A stretch of 64,000 nt of DNA from Treponema porcinum (GCF_900167145.1 NZ_FUWG01000002.1:1-64000); one strand, 5' to 3'; positions 31,764 through 41,532 are shown, counted from the first letter of the stretch. Notes: generated by a model from the letters alone, not told the origin. A program made the numbers and translations.

Positions 31764-34495
31764 TCATCTCCTCCGAACAGATTTACTGTACCGTCCGTCT
31801 TTATATAAACGGAAAATCCTACGCCGGCTTCGGCATTACGCGGAATTTTATATGTTCCTACCGGAATTTTCAGTTTTACCGTCGGACTGAACGGATAGGA
31901 GCGCAGAATGTCTTTCATATCATCAATTTCTATATTAAGCGTTCCGGTCGAAAAACTAATGTTATACTTTTCATTCTGCAAACTGTCATCCTGAGTATCA
32001 AGCTCGATGTGTGGCACTTTATCTGATTGCAGAACATTATTCTTAACTGAATAGCGTATTCCAGCAGTTTCAATAGCGTCAATATATTTTTCAAGGTCAT
32101 CAAGGTCTGTAGGCTCGTTTCTGCTGAATAAATCATCGCCCGGCTCAAGATCCATCAGTTTCATAATGTCTATAACAACAGGCTCATTAGAATTCCCATC
32201 TAGCCTTGCAACACTCAATTCCAGAGGAAGGATAAGACGCGCGTGAAGCATTATGCTGACGGAATCTTCGCCAAGTTCATCCAAATCAGCTTTTTTTATT
32301 TCAATAGTCGGGTCACTACTTCCTGCATCACTTTTTCCAAGATTAAAATTATAGTCAATCTTGATGTTTCCTGATGCATGAACATTGAACAAATCGGCAA
32401 TATTCGTATATTGTGACGCATCACCAAAGCCTGTTACTATAGAATCAGAACCAACAGCTTTCTGCAGCGCAGGAAGAACAGAATCAGATATAACGAAATT
32501 ATCCTCTATCTCTATTTCATCACCAACACGCTTATCTTCCGCATCATACGCCGCCGCAGTAAGATTTCCGGTAAAAGTAAAATCCTGTACAATTTCCGGC
32601 ACAATACTGTATAAATAAAGCGGTATTTCCTTAAGTTTAATACGGCTTATAAAAGAATCATCTCCAAGTTCATCTGTCAAAGATTTAAAAATCTCTGATA
32701 CATTAAGACCTGTATCTACGTTTCCTTCAACTGCCGTATTTGCTGTTTTTAGCTTAATAGATTCCCAGTCAAAAACAGGCTCAACTGTTACACCAACGGC
32801 ATAACTTTTACCAATTTCAATGTTTGTAAGCGTTACATAATCCGGATTTTCCGCCGTTTTTCCCGGAAACCCCATTTCTGCGGAAAAATCAATGATTTTT
32901 TCGGAAGCGGTAATAACTGTTTTTTCTGATCCAAGAAATTTCATAGATTCCGAAGGTGCGTCAGCCGTGCCTGTTCCGCCATTCATTGAATTTGTTTCAT
33001 TTGTTATTCCAAAGAAACCTGAATTAACAGTAAAACCAATATCATTTCCTTCCGGAAGCATATTATAATACTTAACGTTCAGTCCTGACGGATTCAGCTG
33101 TATTTTTTCTATAAATTTAGAAACTTCGGAAGGCAAATCTTCATTTACTTCAACTTTTGTTTCAATCGGTGATTCATATTTACTCAAGTCAATCGTCATA
33201 GACGTTACTTTTGTAATGCTGCACGAAGTGCTTATCATAATCTTTGGTGCTTCACCATTCGGAAGGACAATATCCGCTTTTTTCAAAGAAATATTTATCG
33301 TTCCGCCAACATCAATATCGCCGCTCACAACGCCATCAATTTCTTTTTTAGAATATGTCTTGCCGTTCAAAGCAAGATTTCGGTTTATAAGATATTCCCC
33401 GAACTCATTTGTTTTATTAAACTCCGCATCAGCTGCCGTAATTGCACCGCTCAAATTAATTTCGCGGGTTGCCGTAACGCCAGTCCATCCGTCAGGAAGT
33501 TTTGTAGTAATGGAAAGAATGCTTTTTTCCGTTTCACTCTTATCGCCGATTTCACAGCTTACAAACGCATCTTCCGTTCCTATCTTCACTGCCTGATTTA
33601 TAGATACCGGATCAATACTCATTGTAAGACCGGTTGCGCGGCTGATTGTTGAATCATCGGAAAAACTTGCAGAAATGCTGTAGGTGGAATTGTTACCTGA
33701 AGTTCCGCCTGATGATGTACCGGACACTTTAAGTTTCATTTTCGGAACAAGAGTTTTTCCGGCAAGGGGAAGAAAAATCTCCGACTGGGTAAGCAAATCT
33801 ACATTGGAAACAGACGTTATCTCCTTGTCGTCACCGTCAAGCAGAAAGATTTTTAAATTTGTAGAAACAACCGGCGGTTGATTACATATTATCGTCAACA
33901 CAAGCGAACCGGAATAAAATTCCAGTGCCTTAAACTCAGGCGCATTCACAGTTACGTTCTGCAACGGACACTGCTCTTCAGAAAGAGTACCGTTTATGCC
34001 ATGAGGAATTGTTATAGCACCAAAATTCAAATCTGCGTTTTCACGGATTTTTTTATTTATGTCTGATAAATTAATCGGTTCTTCAAAAGAAGAAACAGAC
34101 AAATCAGGAACATCGAACGTCTGGTCAAAAGACATTCCTTTCAACTTGTCTGCAAAATCCATTTTATCAAGGTAAGAACCTATATCAATCGGAATTTCCT
34201 GCAATGAAAAATCAACAAGAAATTGCTGCATAGCACTTCCGCCGGCAGCAACTTTCTGACTGTCTTCATCTGGATAATAATCATACACGTCAAAAGAAAG
34301 TTCAGATGAAGACGATTTTATCTGTTCCGAAAGCGTATCAACAGAAAGATATTTCGACAGTTTTTCGGAAAACGTGCCTATCGTAAAGTTATATTCGGCA
34401 TTCGTTTTTACAGAAACGGACTCTGGAATTTTCCAGCTGCAGGAAACAATAAGAAGAACTGCCGCTGCCATAACAAAAAGCTTTATGTTTTTCAT
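31760..34495 (-). CDS. Large lipoprotein, unknown function
   Basis: 911 residues. Lipobox LIVSC near residue 19 gives a lipid-anchored mature protein of almost 100 kDa that is rich in Ser, Asp, Thr and beta-forming residues, with repeated segments suggesting tandem beta-sandwich modules (for example the similar SxxITTKLPDG and NLTAAAYDAEDK stretches). There are almost no cysteines, as in surface-exposed proteins. The start follows GGGAG by 7 bases. No enzymatic motif is visible. Paired with the beta-barrel protein gene downstream. Upstream lies an unusual array of hairpins. Confidence 0.65.
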   Translation of the reverse strand: MKNIKLFVMAAAVLLIVSCSWKIPESVSVKTNAEYNFTIGTFSEKLSKYLSVDTLSEQIKSSSSELSFDVYDYYPDEDSQKVAAGGSAMQQFLVDFSLQEIPIDIGSYLDKMDFADKLKGMSFDQTFDVPDLSVSSFEEPINLSDINKKIRENADLNFGAITIPHGINGTLSEEQCPLQNVTVNAPEFKALEFYSGSLVLTIICNQPPVVSTNLKIFLLDGDDKEITSVSNVDLLTQSEIFLPLAGKTLVPKMKLKVSGTSSGGTSGNNSTYSISASFSDDSTISRATGLTMSIDPVSINQAVKIGTEDAFVSCEIGDKSETEKSILSITTKLPDGWTGVTATREINLSGAITAADAEFNKTNEFGEYLINRNLALNGKTYSKKEIDGVVSGDIDVGGTINISLKKADIVLPNGEAPKIMISTSCSITKVTSMTIDLSKYESPIETKVEVNEDLPSEVSKFIEKIQLNPSGLNVKYYNMLPEGNDIGFTVNSGFFGITNETNSMNGGTGTADAPSESMKFLGSEKTVITASEKIIDFSAEMGFPGKTAENPDYVTLTNIEIGKSYAVGVTVEPVFDWESIKLKTANTAVEGNVDTGLNVSEIFKSLTDELGDDSFISRIKLKEIPLYLYSIVPEIVQDFTFTGNLTAAAYDAEDKRVGDEIEIEDNFVISDSVLPALQKAVGSDSIVTGFGDASQYTNIADLFNVHASGNIKIDYNFNLGKSDAGSSDPTIEIKKADLDELGEDSVSIMLHARLILPLELSVARLDGNSNEPVVIDIMKLMDLEPGDDLFSRNEPTDLDDLEKYIDAIETAGIRYSVKNNVLQSDKVPHIELDTQDDSLQNEKYNISFSTGTLNIEIDDMKDILRSYPFSPTVKLKIPVGTYKIPRNAEAGVGFSVYIKTDGTVNLFGGDE

Positions 34496-34500
34496 ATGCT

Positions 34501-34668
34501 CTCCCATAAAAAGTCAATGAGGAAGTTTCAAGTTCCGATTTGACTTGTTACGCACATTCGCAATGCAATGAGAATGTGCAGACAATAAGAAAGTTTGCAA
34601 CGCAAACTTGTGGATAAAAACTTTGACTCCATTTTAGGCAAAGTTTTTATTACACCCTCCCATAAAAA
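34501..34668 (-). repeat. 144-base four-hairpin element between 12-base direct repeats
   Basis: CTCCCATAAAAA at 34501-34512 is repeated at 34657-34668. In between are four hairpins: 34511-34546 (AAGTCAA/TTGACTT with inner GGAA/TTCC), 34552-34579 (GCACATTC/GAATGTGC), 34591-34609 (AAGTTTGC-AAC-GCAAACTT) and 34616-34648 (AAAAACTTTG/CAAAGTTTTT). The repeat next to the gene carries its GGGAG ribosome-binding site, so the element may have inserted with duplication of that target. Confidence 0.55.
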
Positions 34669-34747
34669 AATTAAAACATTCACACAAATAAAATGCAGGA
34701 AAAATAAATCACAGACAGGTTAACATTAAAAACAAGATATTGCAAAT
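34669..34747. other. Rest of the 34508-34831 intergenic region
   Basis: AT-rich sequence between the hairpin element and the terminator. It should contain the promoter of the lipoprotein operon on the minus strand, but I cannot pick a convincing -35/-10 pair. Confidence 0.4.
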
Positions 34748-34806
34748 AAAAAAGGCTGCCCATTAAGCTCATTTTATATAAAACGTCACTCAAGGCAGCC
34801 TTTTTT
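34748..34806 (-). terminator. Bidirectional terminator after tex
   Basis: AAAAAAGGCTGCC at 34748-34760 is complementary to GGCAGCCTTTTTT at 34794-34806, with a 33-base loop. It ends tex on the minus strand and would also stop readthrough from the other side. Confidence 0.7.
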
Positions 34807-34831
34807 ACTGTTTCGTACTGTAATGCGTACG

Positions 34832-37270
34832 CTATTTTTTCAGAAGATCGGCGAACGGATTGTAGCTCATTCCGTCATCACTTCCGGAATTATAGCCGCC
34901 TCTGCCGCGCCCGTCGCGGTTTCCGCCTGCAAACTGTCTTGCTCCCTTGTCCTGGCGGAATCCTCCTTTGTCAGAACCGCCTTTTGCTCCGGCAGAACCT
35001 TTCTTTACAACAACAACTTTACGCGCACCACCAGACGAAGTGCCTTCTCCGTTTCCGGCAGACCTGCCGGCATTGTTCTGCCCTATGCGGCTTGCCGCAT
35101 CGCTTTTAAGGCTCAGGCTGATTCTGCGGCGGTCCTTGTCAAGCGCAAGAATAGTAAACTCAAAAATATCGCCTACCTTTACGACTTCCATCGGATCAGA
35201 AACAAACGAATCGCTTAATTCTGAAACGTGGATAAGACCTGTTTCGTGCAGACCAATATCAACAAATGCACCAAAATCAACGACGTTCTTGATTTTTCCG
35301 GTAACTTTCATTCCTTCTTTCAAATCTTCAAACTGAACAACGCCTTTCTGCATAATCGGAGCAGGATATCCGTCACGCGGATCACGATTCGGCTTCTGCA
35401 ATTCTTCTATAATATCGTTCAAAGTCGTTTCACCGATGCCGTACTTTTCGCACAGTTCCCTGCGCTTTGCACTGTCGATTTTTCCGCCGGCTTTTACAAC
35501 AGGAAGAACCTCGCGCGCAACACCGTAATTTTCCGGGTGAACCCAGGTATTATCAAGCGGATCATCGCTTTCTGCAATTTTAAGGAATCCGGCACACTGT
35601 TCAAACGCCTTAGGACCAAGTCCCGGAACTTTTTTCAAATCTTCGCGGTTTGTAATTTTTCCGTTTGCATCGCGGTATTCGGTGATTTTTTTCGCCGTGC
35701 TCATCGTAATGCCGGAAACGTAACTCAAAAGCATATAGCTTGCTGTATTAAGATTAACGCCGACCTGATTTACAACTGAACCTACAACTTCATCAAGCGT
35801 TTCGCTCAGCTTTTTCTGATTTACATCGTGCTGGTAAAGACCTACGCCGATAGCTTTCGGATCGATTTTTACAAGTTCTGCAAGCGGATCCTGAAGCCTT
35901 CGTCCCATAGAAATTGCGCCGCGTATCGTAAGATCAAGTTCCGGGAATTCCTTTGTGGCAACTTCACTTGCAGAATACACCGACGCACCGGACTCATCAA
36001 CGACAGTATAGCGAACGTCCGCATCCGCATAATTTTCCGTAATTACTTTTGAAACTACAGCCTGAACTTCAGGGCTTCCCGTTCCGTTTCCTACTGCAAC
36101 AACCTGAATATCGTACTTGTCAATTGCATCGTTCAGCGCCTTGTATGCGCCGTCAGGATCCTGTACCTGGAAAATCTTGAAATAGCCAAGATATTTTCCC
36201 GTTTCATCAAGCGCGGCGCATTTTGTACCGGTGCGGATTCCAGGGTCAATACCAAGAACGCGGCTTCCCTTAATCGGCTGCGTCATCAGAAGATTTTTCA
36301 GATTTTCGCTGAAAATTCCGATTCCGTGATCGTCTGCTGCATCAGTTTCATCGCTGCGTATTTCACGAAGAACAGCCGGACTTAAAAGCCGCACTACTCC
36401 GTCCTCAATCGCTTCCTTGTGATATGAATTATTTACTTTTGTACGGCGCGTAAGCAAATCAACGGCTGAATCAACGTTTACATCAAGAGTTACGTCAAGC
36501 GCCCCCTCACGTTCGCCGCGGTTTATGGCAAGAATACGGTGCGGCTTCACTTGACTAAGCGGTTCTGTATAGTCCCAGTACATCTGATATGTAGACGTTT
36601 TGGCAACCTGCTCTTCGTCCTGTCCTTCCGGAACAATTCCTTTTGTATTTATATTGCCTTCCGCCATATACAAATCGTGGATTGCAGTACGGTTATTCGT
36701 GTCCTGACTTACGCGCTCGGCAAGAATATCTTTTGCCCCGGAAAGCGCATCTTCCGCACTCTCAACGTTAAGCGCAGCATCCTCATTATCAGTCTTAATG
36801 AATTCCTTTGCCTTTTCCCGGATTGCCTCGTCGTCAAGTTCAAGCATTGCATCTGCAAGCGCATCAAGTCCTTTTTCTATAGCGACCATACCGCGCGTCT
36901 TCTTCTTTTTCTTGAACGGTGCCCACAAATCTTCAAGCTCCGTAAGCGTAGAAGCCGTCATTGCCGCAGTGTAAAGGCTTTCAGTAAGTTTTCCCTGCTT
37001 GAAAATACCCTTTACAATCTCAAGACGGCGCTCTTCAAGATTTTTATATGTTTTGAAAAGATGGTCGCAGTCACGAACCTGCACTTCATTCAAATTATCG
37101 TGCTTTTCCTTGCGGTAACGGCTGATGAACGGAATGGTACACCCTTCATCAACAAGACTGATGACCGCACTTACCTGCTGAACGCGAATCTGCAATTCGT
37201 CAGCAATTTTCTTCATAATATCAACTTCATTGATTTGTAACGCTTCAATCGTTTCTTCTGTAAATTCCAT
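34832..37270 (-). CDS. tex: Tex: S1 RNA-binding transcriptional accessory protein
   Basis: 812 residues. Full Tex architecture: N-terminal helical domain, YqgF-like RNase-H fold (about 330-460, GIDPGIRTGTKCA), helix-hairpin-helix pairs (about 500-560, VPGLGPKAFEQCAGFL) and an S1 domain (about 640-710, DFGAFVDIGLHETGLIHVSEL). After the S1 domain comes a Gly/Arg/Lys-rich disordered tail of about 90 residues, which may add RNA binding. Tex associates with transcribing ribosomes and RNA polymerase in nucleic-acid quality control. The start has no ribosome-binding site; TTTACA-17-TAAAAT ends 9 bases before the ATG. Confidence 0.9.
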   Translation of the reverse strand: MEFTEETIEALQINEVDIMKKIADELQIRVQQVSAVISLVDEGCTIPFISRYRKEKHDNLNEVQVRDCDHLFKTYKNLEERRLEIVKGIFKQGKLTESLYTAAMTASTLTELEDLWAPFKKKKKTRGMVAIEKGLDALADAMLELDDEAIREKAKEFIKTDNEDAALNVESAEDALSGAKDILAERVSQDTNNRTAIHDLYMAEGNINTKGIVPEGQDEEQVAKTSTYQMYWDYTEPLSQVKPHRILAINRGEREGALDVTLDVNVDSAVDLLTRRTKVNNSYHKEAIEDGVVRLLSPAVLREIRSDETDAADDHGIGIFSENLKNLLMTQPIKGSRVLGIDPGIRTGTKCAALDETGKYLGYFKIFQVQDPDGAYKALNDAIDKYDIQVVAVGNGTGSPEVQAVVSKVITENYADADVRYTVVDESGASVYSASEVATKEFPELDLTIRGAISMGRRLQDPLAELVKIDPKAIGVGLYQHDVNQKKLSETLDEVVGSVVNQVGVNLNTASYMLLSYVSGITMSTAKKITEYRDANGKITNREDLKKVPGLGPKAFEQCAGFLKIAESDDPLDNTWVHPENYGVAREVLPVVKAGGKIDSAKRRELCEKYGIGETTLNDIIEELQKPNRDPRDGYPAPIMQKGVVQFEDLKEGMKVTGKIKNVVDFGAFVDIGLHETGLIHVSELSDSFVSDPMEVVKVGDIFEFTILALDKDRRRISLSLKSDAASRIGQNNAGRSAGNGEGTSSGGARKVVVVKKGSAGAKGGSDKGGFRQDKGARQFAGGNRDGRGRGGYNSGSDDGMSYNPFADLLKK

Positions 37271-37385
37271 AGGACATCAATTTTACGAAAAAACAAAATG
37301 CGTGTAAAGACAAAAAAAATAATCGCTTGAAAAAAGAAAAAAAAGACAGCTTTCCCTTCGTTTTCAGAAGGGGAATTTCAGAAAA

Positions 37386-38285
37386 TTACAGTTCGTTTCC
37401 GTCAAGAGCCTCAAGTTCAACTATTCCGCTGGAAGAAGATGACTTTCTGCTTGCGGCATTGAACAGCTTGTCCAGCAAATCATTGCAGTTTTCTGACATA
37501 ATCTCATACAGTTTCGGAATAAGAAGCTGTTTGTTCAACGGATCAAGACCGCTCTGTCCGCTTTTGCTGACGAATGCAAAGACAAATAATTTTCCGGCAT
37601 CAGTTTTGCGCGTCATATACAGAACTGCATCAGAGCGGATATGAAGTCCCTTTATGGAAAGCGCAACGTCGTGAACTTTCTCATACTCGGCAAGCGTCAG
37701 GGCATTTTCATCAACACAGAATGAAAAATGGCTTATGCTTATATCACTAAGTTTTCCGGAAAGCCCTTCCTTTGCATCCGTAACAAGCTGAAAATTACAG
37801 GAAGAAGTACATACTGCACGAACATTCTTTCGCCGTCCCATTGCTTGATTTGCCCACAAAACTTTCTCAATAATGTCAAAATTGTTTTTTTTCTGATATT
37901 CAAGCTGAATACACCCGCACTGAATTCCGATTGTGTACAGATACTGCCTTTCTATAGCCGTCCGCTCCGCAGGCGACTGCCTCTTTGCATAAACAACGCC
38001 GAACAAAGCCTCAGGATATTTTACGTGCATCTGCTGAATAAACTGTGCCCAATTCAAATTAGGAATGCGGAAATCTATATTGAAAAAAAGGATAGAATCT
38101 TTGAATATAGAAAGTATAATTTCTACTTTTGTTTCTATTGACAGAAAAATATCATTATCAATGAAATAACATTCATAGCCCATCGTAAGGCATTCTTCCA
38201 GAAGTCCCTGCGGAAGTAAAGACCTGTCAGGCGCTATAAAAAAAGTTTTTCGACCCTTGATAATTTCGTCTACTAGATTATCCAA
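37386..38285 (-). CDS. Two-domain protein with PilZ-like C-terminus
   Basis: 299 residues, soluble. The first half (about 1-145) has alternating hydrophobic strands and helices like a receiver domain but without a clear phospho-acceptor Asp pocket. Residues about 150-260 resemble a PilZ domain, with basic RRKNVRAVC and GLSGKLSDISISHFSFCVD, which is close to the RxxxR...D/NxSxxG c-di-GMP signature, though the glycine after S-I-S is replaced. It ends in a Ser-rich tail. TTG at 38285 is the likely start, preceded by GGGGGTGA. A c-di-GMP effector role is inferred. Confidence 0.55.
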   Translation of the reverse strand: MDNLVDEIIKGRKTFFIAPDRSLLPQGLLEECLTMGYECYFIDNDIFLSIETKVEIILSIFKDSILFFNIDFRIPNLNWAQFIQQMHVKYPEALFGVVYAKRQSPAERTAIERQYLYTIGIQCGCIQLEYQKKNNFDIIEKVLWANQAMGRRKNVRAVCTSSCNFQLVTDAKEGLSGKLSDISISHFSFCVDENALTLAEYEKVHDVALSIKGLHIRSDAVLYMTRKTDAGKLFVFAFVSKSGQSGLDPLNKQLLIPKLYEIMSENCNDLLDKLFNAASRKSSSSSGIVELEALDGNEL

Positions 38286-38352
38286 AAATCACCCCCAAGC
38301 AACGTAACGACAATCTATTATAATACAGAATGACAAAAAAAGAATATAAATT

Positions 38353-39582
38353 TTAGATATAATGTTTAATTCCGTGATGCTCGACAAGTTTTGTCTTTAC
38401 CGCAATTATGTAGCTGCCGAAAATCGCCGTAAGCGCATCAAAAGCTGCCGCAAAAGAGCAGATTATCGGCGCAGCAGGCTTAAGCAGAAGAAATCCGTTT
38501 TCAAATCCGCGGCTGTAAAGCATACACAGAACGGATATTGAAACGAACGCGCCTCCGGCAGGAAATCCACCGAGCAGGAACGAAATTCCGAAAGAAACTG
38601 CCGTTATCCACAGAATATCAGTAAACGGAATGCTCAGGCTGGAATACGAACGCCATATTACGATAAAGCTTATCGCCGTAACAAGTGCAGAACCGCCGCG
38701 TGCAAAAATGCTGAAAAGCGGATGAACAACACCGTTTATGCGCCGGCGCACTCCAAGACTTTCTTTTCCGTGGCGCATATTAAGCTGAAGCACAAGATTT
38801 GTATCGCCGCTGAAAAATGCCGTAACAACAGAACAGACTGAAGCGTAAAGAATCCGGTACGGATGCGGATCGTGGCACAGATACCGTATAATCAGCGGAT
38901 AAACAACGCCGGCAATGAAAATAAAATCAACAAGAAGCATAAGGATAAGCGGCGCAAAAACTCCGCTTGTCAGCACTCCGCGGAACTGAATAGTCCAGCT
39001 GCACAGAACCGCCACCATTCCCACGGAAAGGAATTCCGTAAAAATAACGCTTATGTTGTACATAAGTTTTGAAAGCGAATCAGCTAGCTGCGTCACCGGC
39101 TTGAACAGAACCGGGTCAGCAGTAGACGCCGTTCCCACAAGCATTGCAAAGAAAAATGCCGCCAGAATGAACGAACCGTTATTAAGCGTTTCAAACGCAG
39201 AATACGGAAGAAGGCTCTTAATCAAATCACCCACGCCAAGCGATGCCGATTCCGAAACTGTTTCAACCGTAATCGGAATGCGCGGAAGCTTTACAATCAA
39301 AATAGAAAGAAGTCCCGTAACCGTAAGAATAAGCGAAGAAGCAACAATCACTCCTCCCGTCCAGATGCCGGTCTTAAAAAGCATCTTCGTATCGCGCAGA
39401 CGGTTGAACGCAATGACGGCAGTAAAAAACACCACCGGCACAACCATATACCGTCCGAACCTTACGATAATTTCCGTTACGAACGAAACGGCAGCCGCCA
39501 CCTGTTCATTTCCCAAAGGAAGAATAAATGCAAACGCCGCTCCGAACAGCGCCCCAATAAGATATTTTATCCAAAGTTTCAT
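38353..39582 (-). CDS. Dicarboxylate/amino acid:cation symporter (DAACS family)
   Basis: 409 residues, about 8-10 membrane helices with the two re-entrant hairpins of this family. Seen: RFGRYMVVPVVFFTAVIAF, a serine-rich re-entrant loop replaced here by VVTAFFSGDTNLVLQL, and SFLLGGFPAGGAFVSISVLC near the substrate site. Uses Na+ or H+ to import glutamate, aspartate or C4-dicarboxylates; the substrate cannot be settled. AAGGAA lies 6 bases before the start. It follows glmS by 9 bases and is probably cotranscribed with it. Confidence 0.8.
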   Translation of the reverse strand: MKLWIKYLIGALFGAAFAFILPLGNEQVAAAVSFVTEIIVRFGRYMVVPVVFFTAVIAFNRLRDTKMLFKTGIWTGGVIVASSLILTVTGLLSILIVKLPRIPITVETVSESASLGVGDLIKSLLPYSAFETLNNGSFILAAFFFAMLVGTASTADPVLFKPVTQLADSLSKLMYNISVIFTEFLSVGMVAVLCSWTIQFRGVLTSGVFAPLILMLLVDFIFIAGVVYPLIIRYLCHDPHPYRILYASVCSVVTAFFSGDTNLVLQLNMRHGKESLGVRRRINGVVHPLFSIFARGGSALVTAISFIVIWRSYSSLSIPFTDILWITAVSFGISFLLGGFPAGGAFVSISVLCMLYSRGFENGFLLLKPAAPIICSFAAAFDALTAIFGSYIIAVKTKLVEHHGIKHYI

Positions 39583-39591
39583 ACAGTTTCC

Positions 39592-41424
39592 TTACTCTAC
39601 CGTAACCGATTTTGCAAGATTTCGCGGCTGATCAACGTCTTTGCCAAGCTCGCGCGCACAATAGAACGCAAACAGCTGGCACACCGCAACCATCGGAATT
39701 GCATAGAAAACAGGATTTTCCACCTTCGGCACGGCAATAAAATCGTCAACAATCGCTTCAAGCTCAGTATCACCCTCAACACCGATTGCAATAACAGGCC
39801 CCTTGCGCGCCTTAATTTCCTTTATATTGGAAATAACCTTCTCGCGAAGATAATCATCAGGAACAAGGAACACGCTCGGCGCATTCTCATTAACCATCGC
39901 AATAGGCCCATGCTTTATCTCCCCGGCAGCAAAAGCCTCTGCGTGAATATACGAAATTTCCTTCAGCTTAAGCGCGCCTTCAAGCGCAATCGGGTACATA
40001 AGACCGCGTCCAAGGAACAAAAAATCCTTTGCTCCGCAATATTTTTTGGCAACTGCATGAATTTTCTCCCTGTTCATAAGCGTCTCTTTCACAAGGCGCG
40101 GCTGCTGCATAATCTGCTTTATGAACTTAAGACCGTCCTCCTTGCTCATACCGCGCTGCCGGGCAAACTTAAGCGCAAGAAGATAGAAAATAATCAGAGT
40201 GTTTGAAAAAGCCTTGGTAGAAGCAACGGCAATCTCCGGCCCGGCGTGAATGAACGCACCGCCGTTACTCTGCCGCGCAATAGTCGAACTTACAACATTG
40301 CAAATTCCAAAAACCTTTCCGCCCTTCTCCTGAATTTCCTTCATCGCATAAATCGTATCAGCCGTTTCGCCGCTCTGACTAACCGCAAGATACACGTCAT
40401 CTTCACCAACAAGCGGATTTTTATAGCGCAGCTCGCTTGAAAATTCCGTATAAGCAAAAATGCGCGCAATCTGCTCAAACAAAAGACAGCCCTCGTAACT
40501 TGCATACCAGCTCGTTCCGGCAGACATACAGCAGATTTTCTTTGTCCGCTTGAAAATATCGTCCTCAAATCCGCTCATCTTAGCCGTAGCATTTTCCATA
40601 TCGATGCGTCCGGCAAACGCACGCTCAATCGATTCCGGCTGCTCGTTGATTTCCTTTTCCATATACGTTTCATAACCGCACTTTTCCGTTTCGTGGGCAT
40701 TTATCGTAATTTCCTCAACGCGTTTAGCATAATCATTGTTAATGACATTCGGGAATTTAAGACCGTCTTTCGTAACCTCAACAATATCGCCGTCCTCAAG
40801 ATAAATTACGCGCGTAGTATTACCCACAATCGCATTAACATCAGAAGCAATATAATACGCATTGTCCGAAAGCCCTATGACAAGAGGACCGCCGCGCTTT
40901 GCAACAACAATCTTGTCAGGCTCGTCAACACAAGTAATCGCAAGCGCATACGTTCCGATAACCTCATTAAGCGCCTTCTGAACAGCATCAAGCAGGTTTC
41001 CGGAATAATGCTTTTCCACAAGATTAGGAATGACTTCAGAATCAGTTTCGCTTGAAAACTCAACGCCCTCTTTCTGCAAATCCGCACGAAGCTGCTGGAA
41101 ATTCTCGATAATTCCGTTATGCACCGCAGCAACCTTATTCCTGTTGCCATAAAACGGATGCGCATTCAGGTCAGTAACCATACCGTGAGTCGCCCATCTT
41201 GTATGCCCGATTCCCCAGGAACCGCTCAGTTCCTTAGGAAGAACACCCACCAGCTGAGAAAGTTTCCCTGCCTTTTTATACAAATAGAATTTCGGCTCGC
41301 CGCCCTCAATTTTTCCAACAATAATTCCGCTCGAATCATAACCGCGGTACTCAAGCTTTTTCAGACCATTTATCAAATACGGAACGGCATTTTCCGTTCC
41401 CACATAACCAACTATTCCGCACAT
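39592..41424 (-). CDS. glmS: Glutamine:fructose-6-phosphate aminotransferase
   Basis: 610 residues. The initiator Met is followed by catalytic Cys (MCGIVGYVG), the N-terminal glutamine amidotransferase, giving ammonia to the two SIS domains (about 280-600), where fructose-6-phosphate becomes glucosamine-6-phosphate. C-terminus LAKSVTVE is typical. Feeds peptidoglycan and amino-sugar synthesis in the cytoplasm. The start was moved to 41424 so that Cys follows Met; GGGGG lies 6 bases upstream. No glmS ribozyme was recognised in the leader. Confidence 0.95.
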   Translation of the reverse strand: MCGIVGYVGTENAVPYLINGLKKLEYRGYDSSGIIVGKIEGGEPKFYLYKKAGKLSQLVGVLPKELSGSWGIGHTRWATHGMVTDLNAHPFYGNRNKVAAVHNGIIENFQQLRADLQKEGVEFSSETDSEVIPNLVEKHYSGNLLDAVQKALNEVIGTYALAITCVDEPDKIVVAKRGGPLVIGLSDNAYYIASDVNAIVGNTTRVIYLEDGDIVEVTKDGLKFPNVINNDYAKRVEEITINAHETEKCGYETYMEKEINEQPESIERAFAGRIDMENATAKMSGFEDDIFKRTKKICCMSAGTSWYASYEGCLLFEQIARIFAYTEFSSELRYKNPLVGEDDVYLAVSQSGETADTIYAMKEIQEKGGKVFGICNVVSSTIARQSNGGAFIHAGPEIAVASTKAFSNTLIIFYLLALKFARQRGMSKEDGLKFIKQIMQQPRLVKETLMNREKIHAVAKKYCGAKDFLFLGRGLMYPIALEGALKLKEISYIHAEAFAAGEIKHGPIAMVNENAPSVFLVPDDYLREKVISNIKEIKARKGPVIAIGVEGDTELEAIVDDFIAVPKVENPVFYAIPMVAVCQLFAFYCARELGKDVDQPRNLAKSVTVE

Positions 41425-41461
41425 AGAAACCCCCGCAAAGATCACAATAAATTATTTTTAA

Positions 41462-41500
41462 GGAAACACTGAATAAATCCATCGAAGATTTTTCAGTGTT
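41462..41500 (-). repeat. Dispersed palindrome, copy 2 (GGAAACACTGA...TCAGTGTT)
   Basis: A long stem, AACACTGAATAAATC with GATTTTTCAGTGTT (one bulge), upstream of glmS. Layout and ends match the copy at 17156-17198. Confidence 0.5.
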
Positions 41501-41532
41501 AACTTTGAATGTAGCTCATTATATAAAATTCA

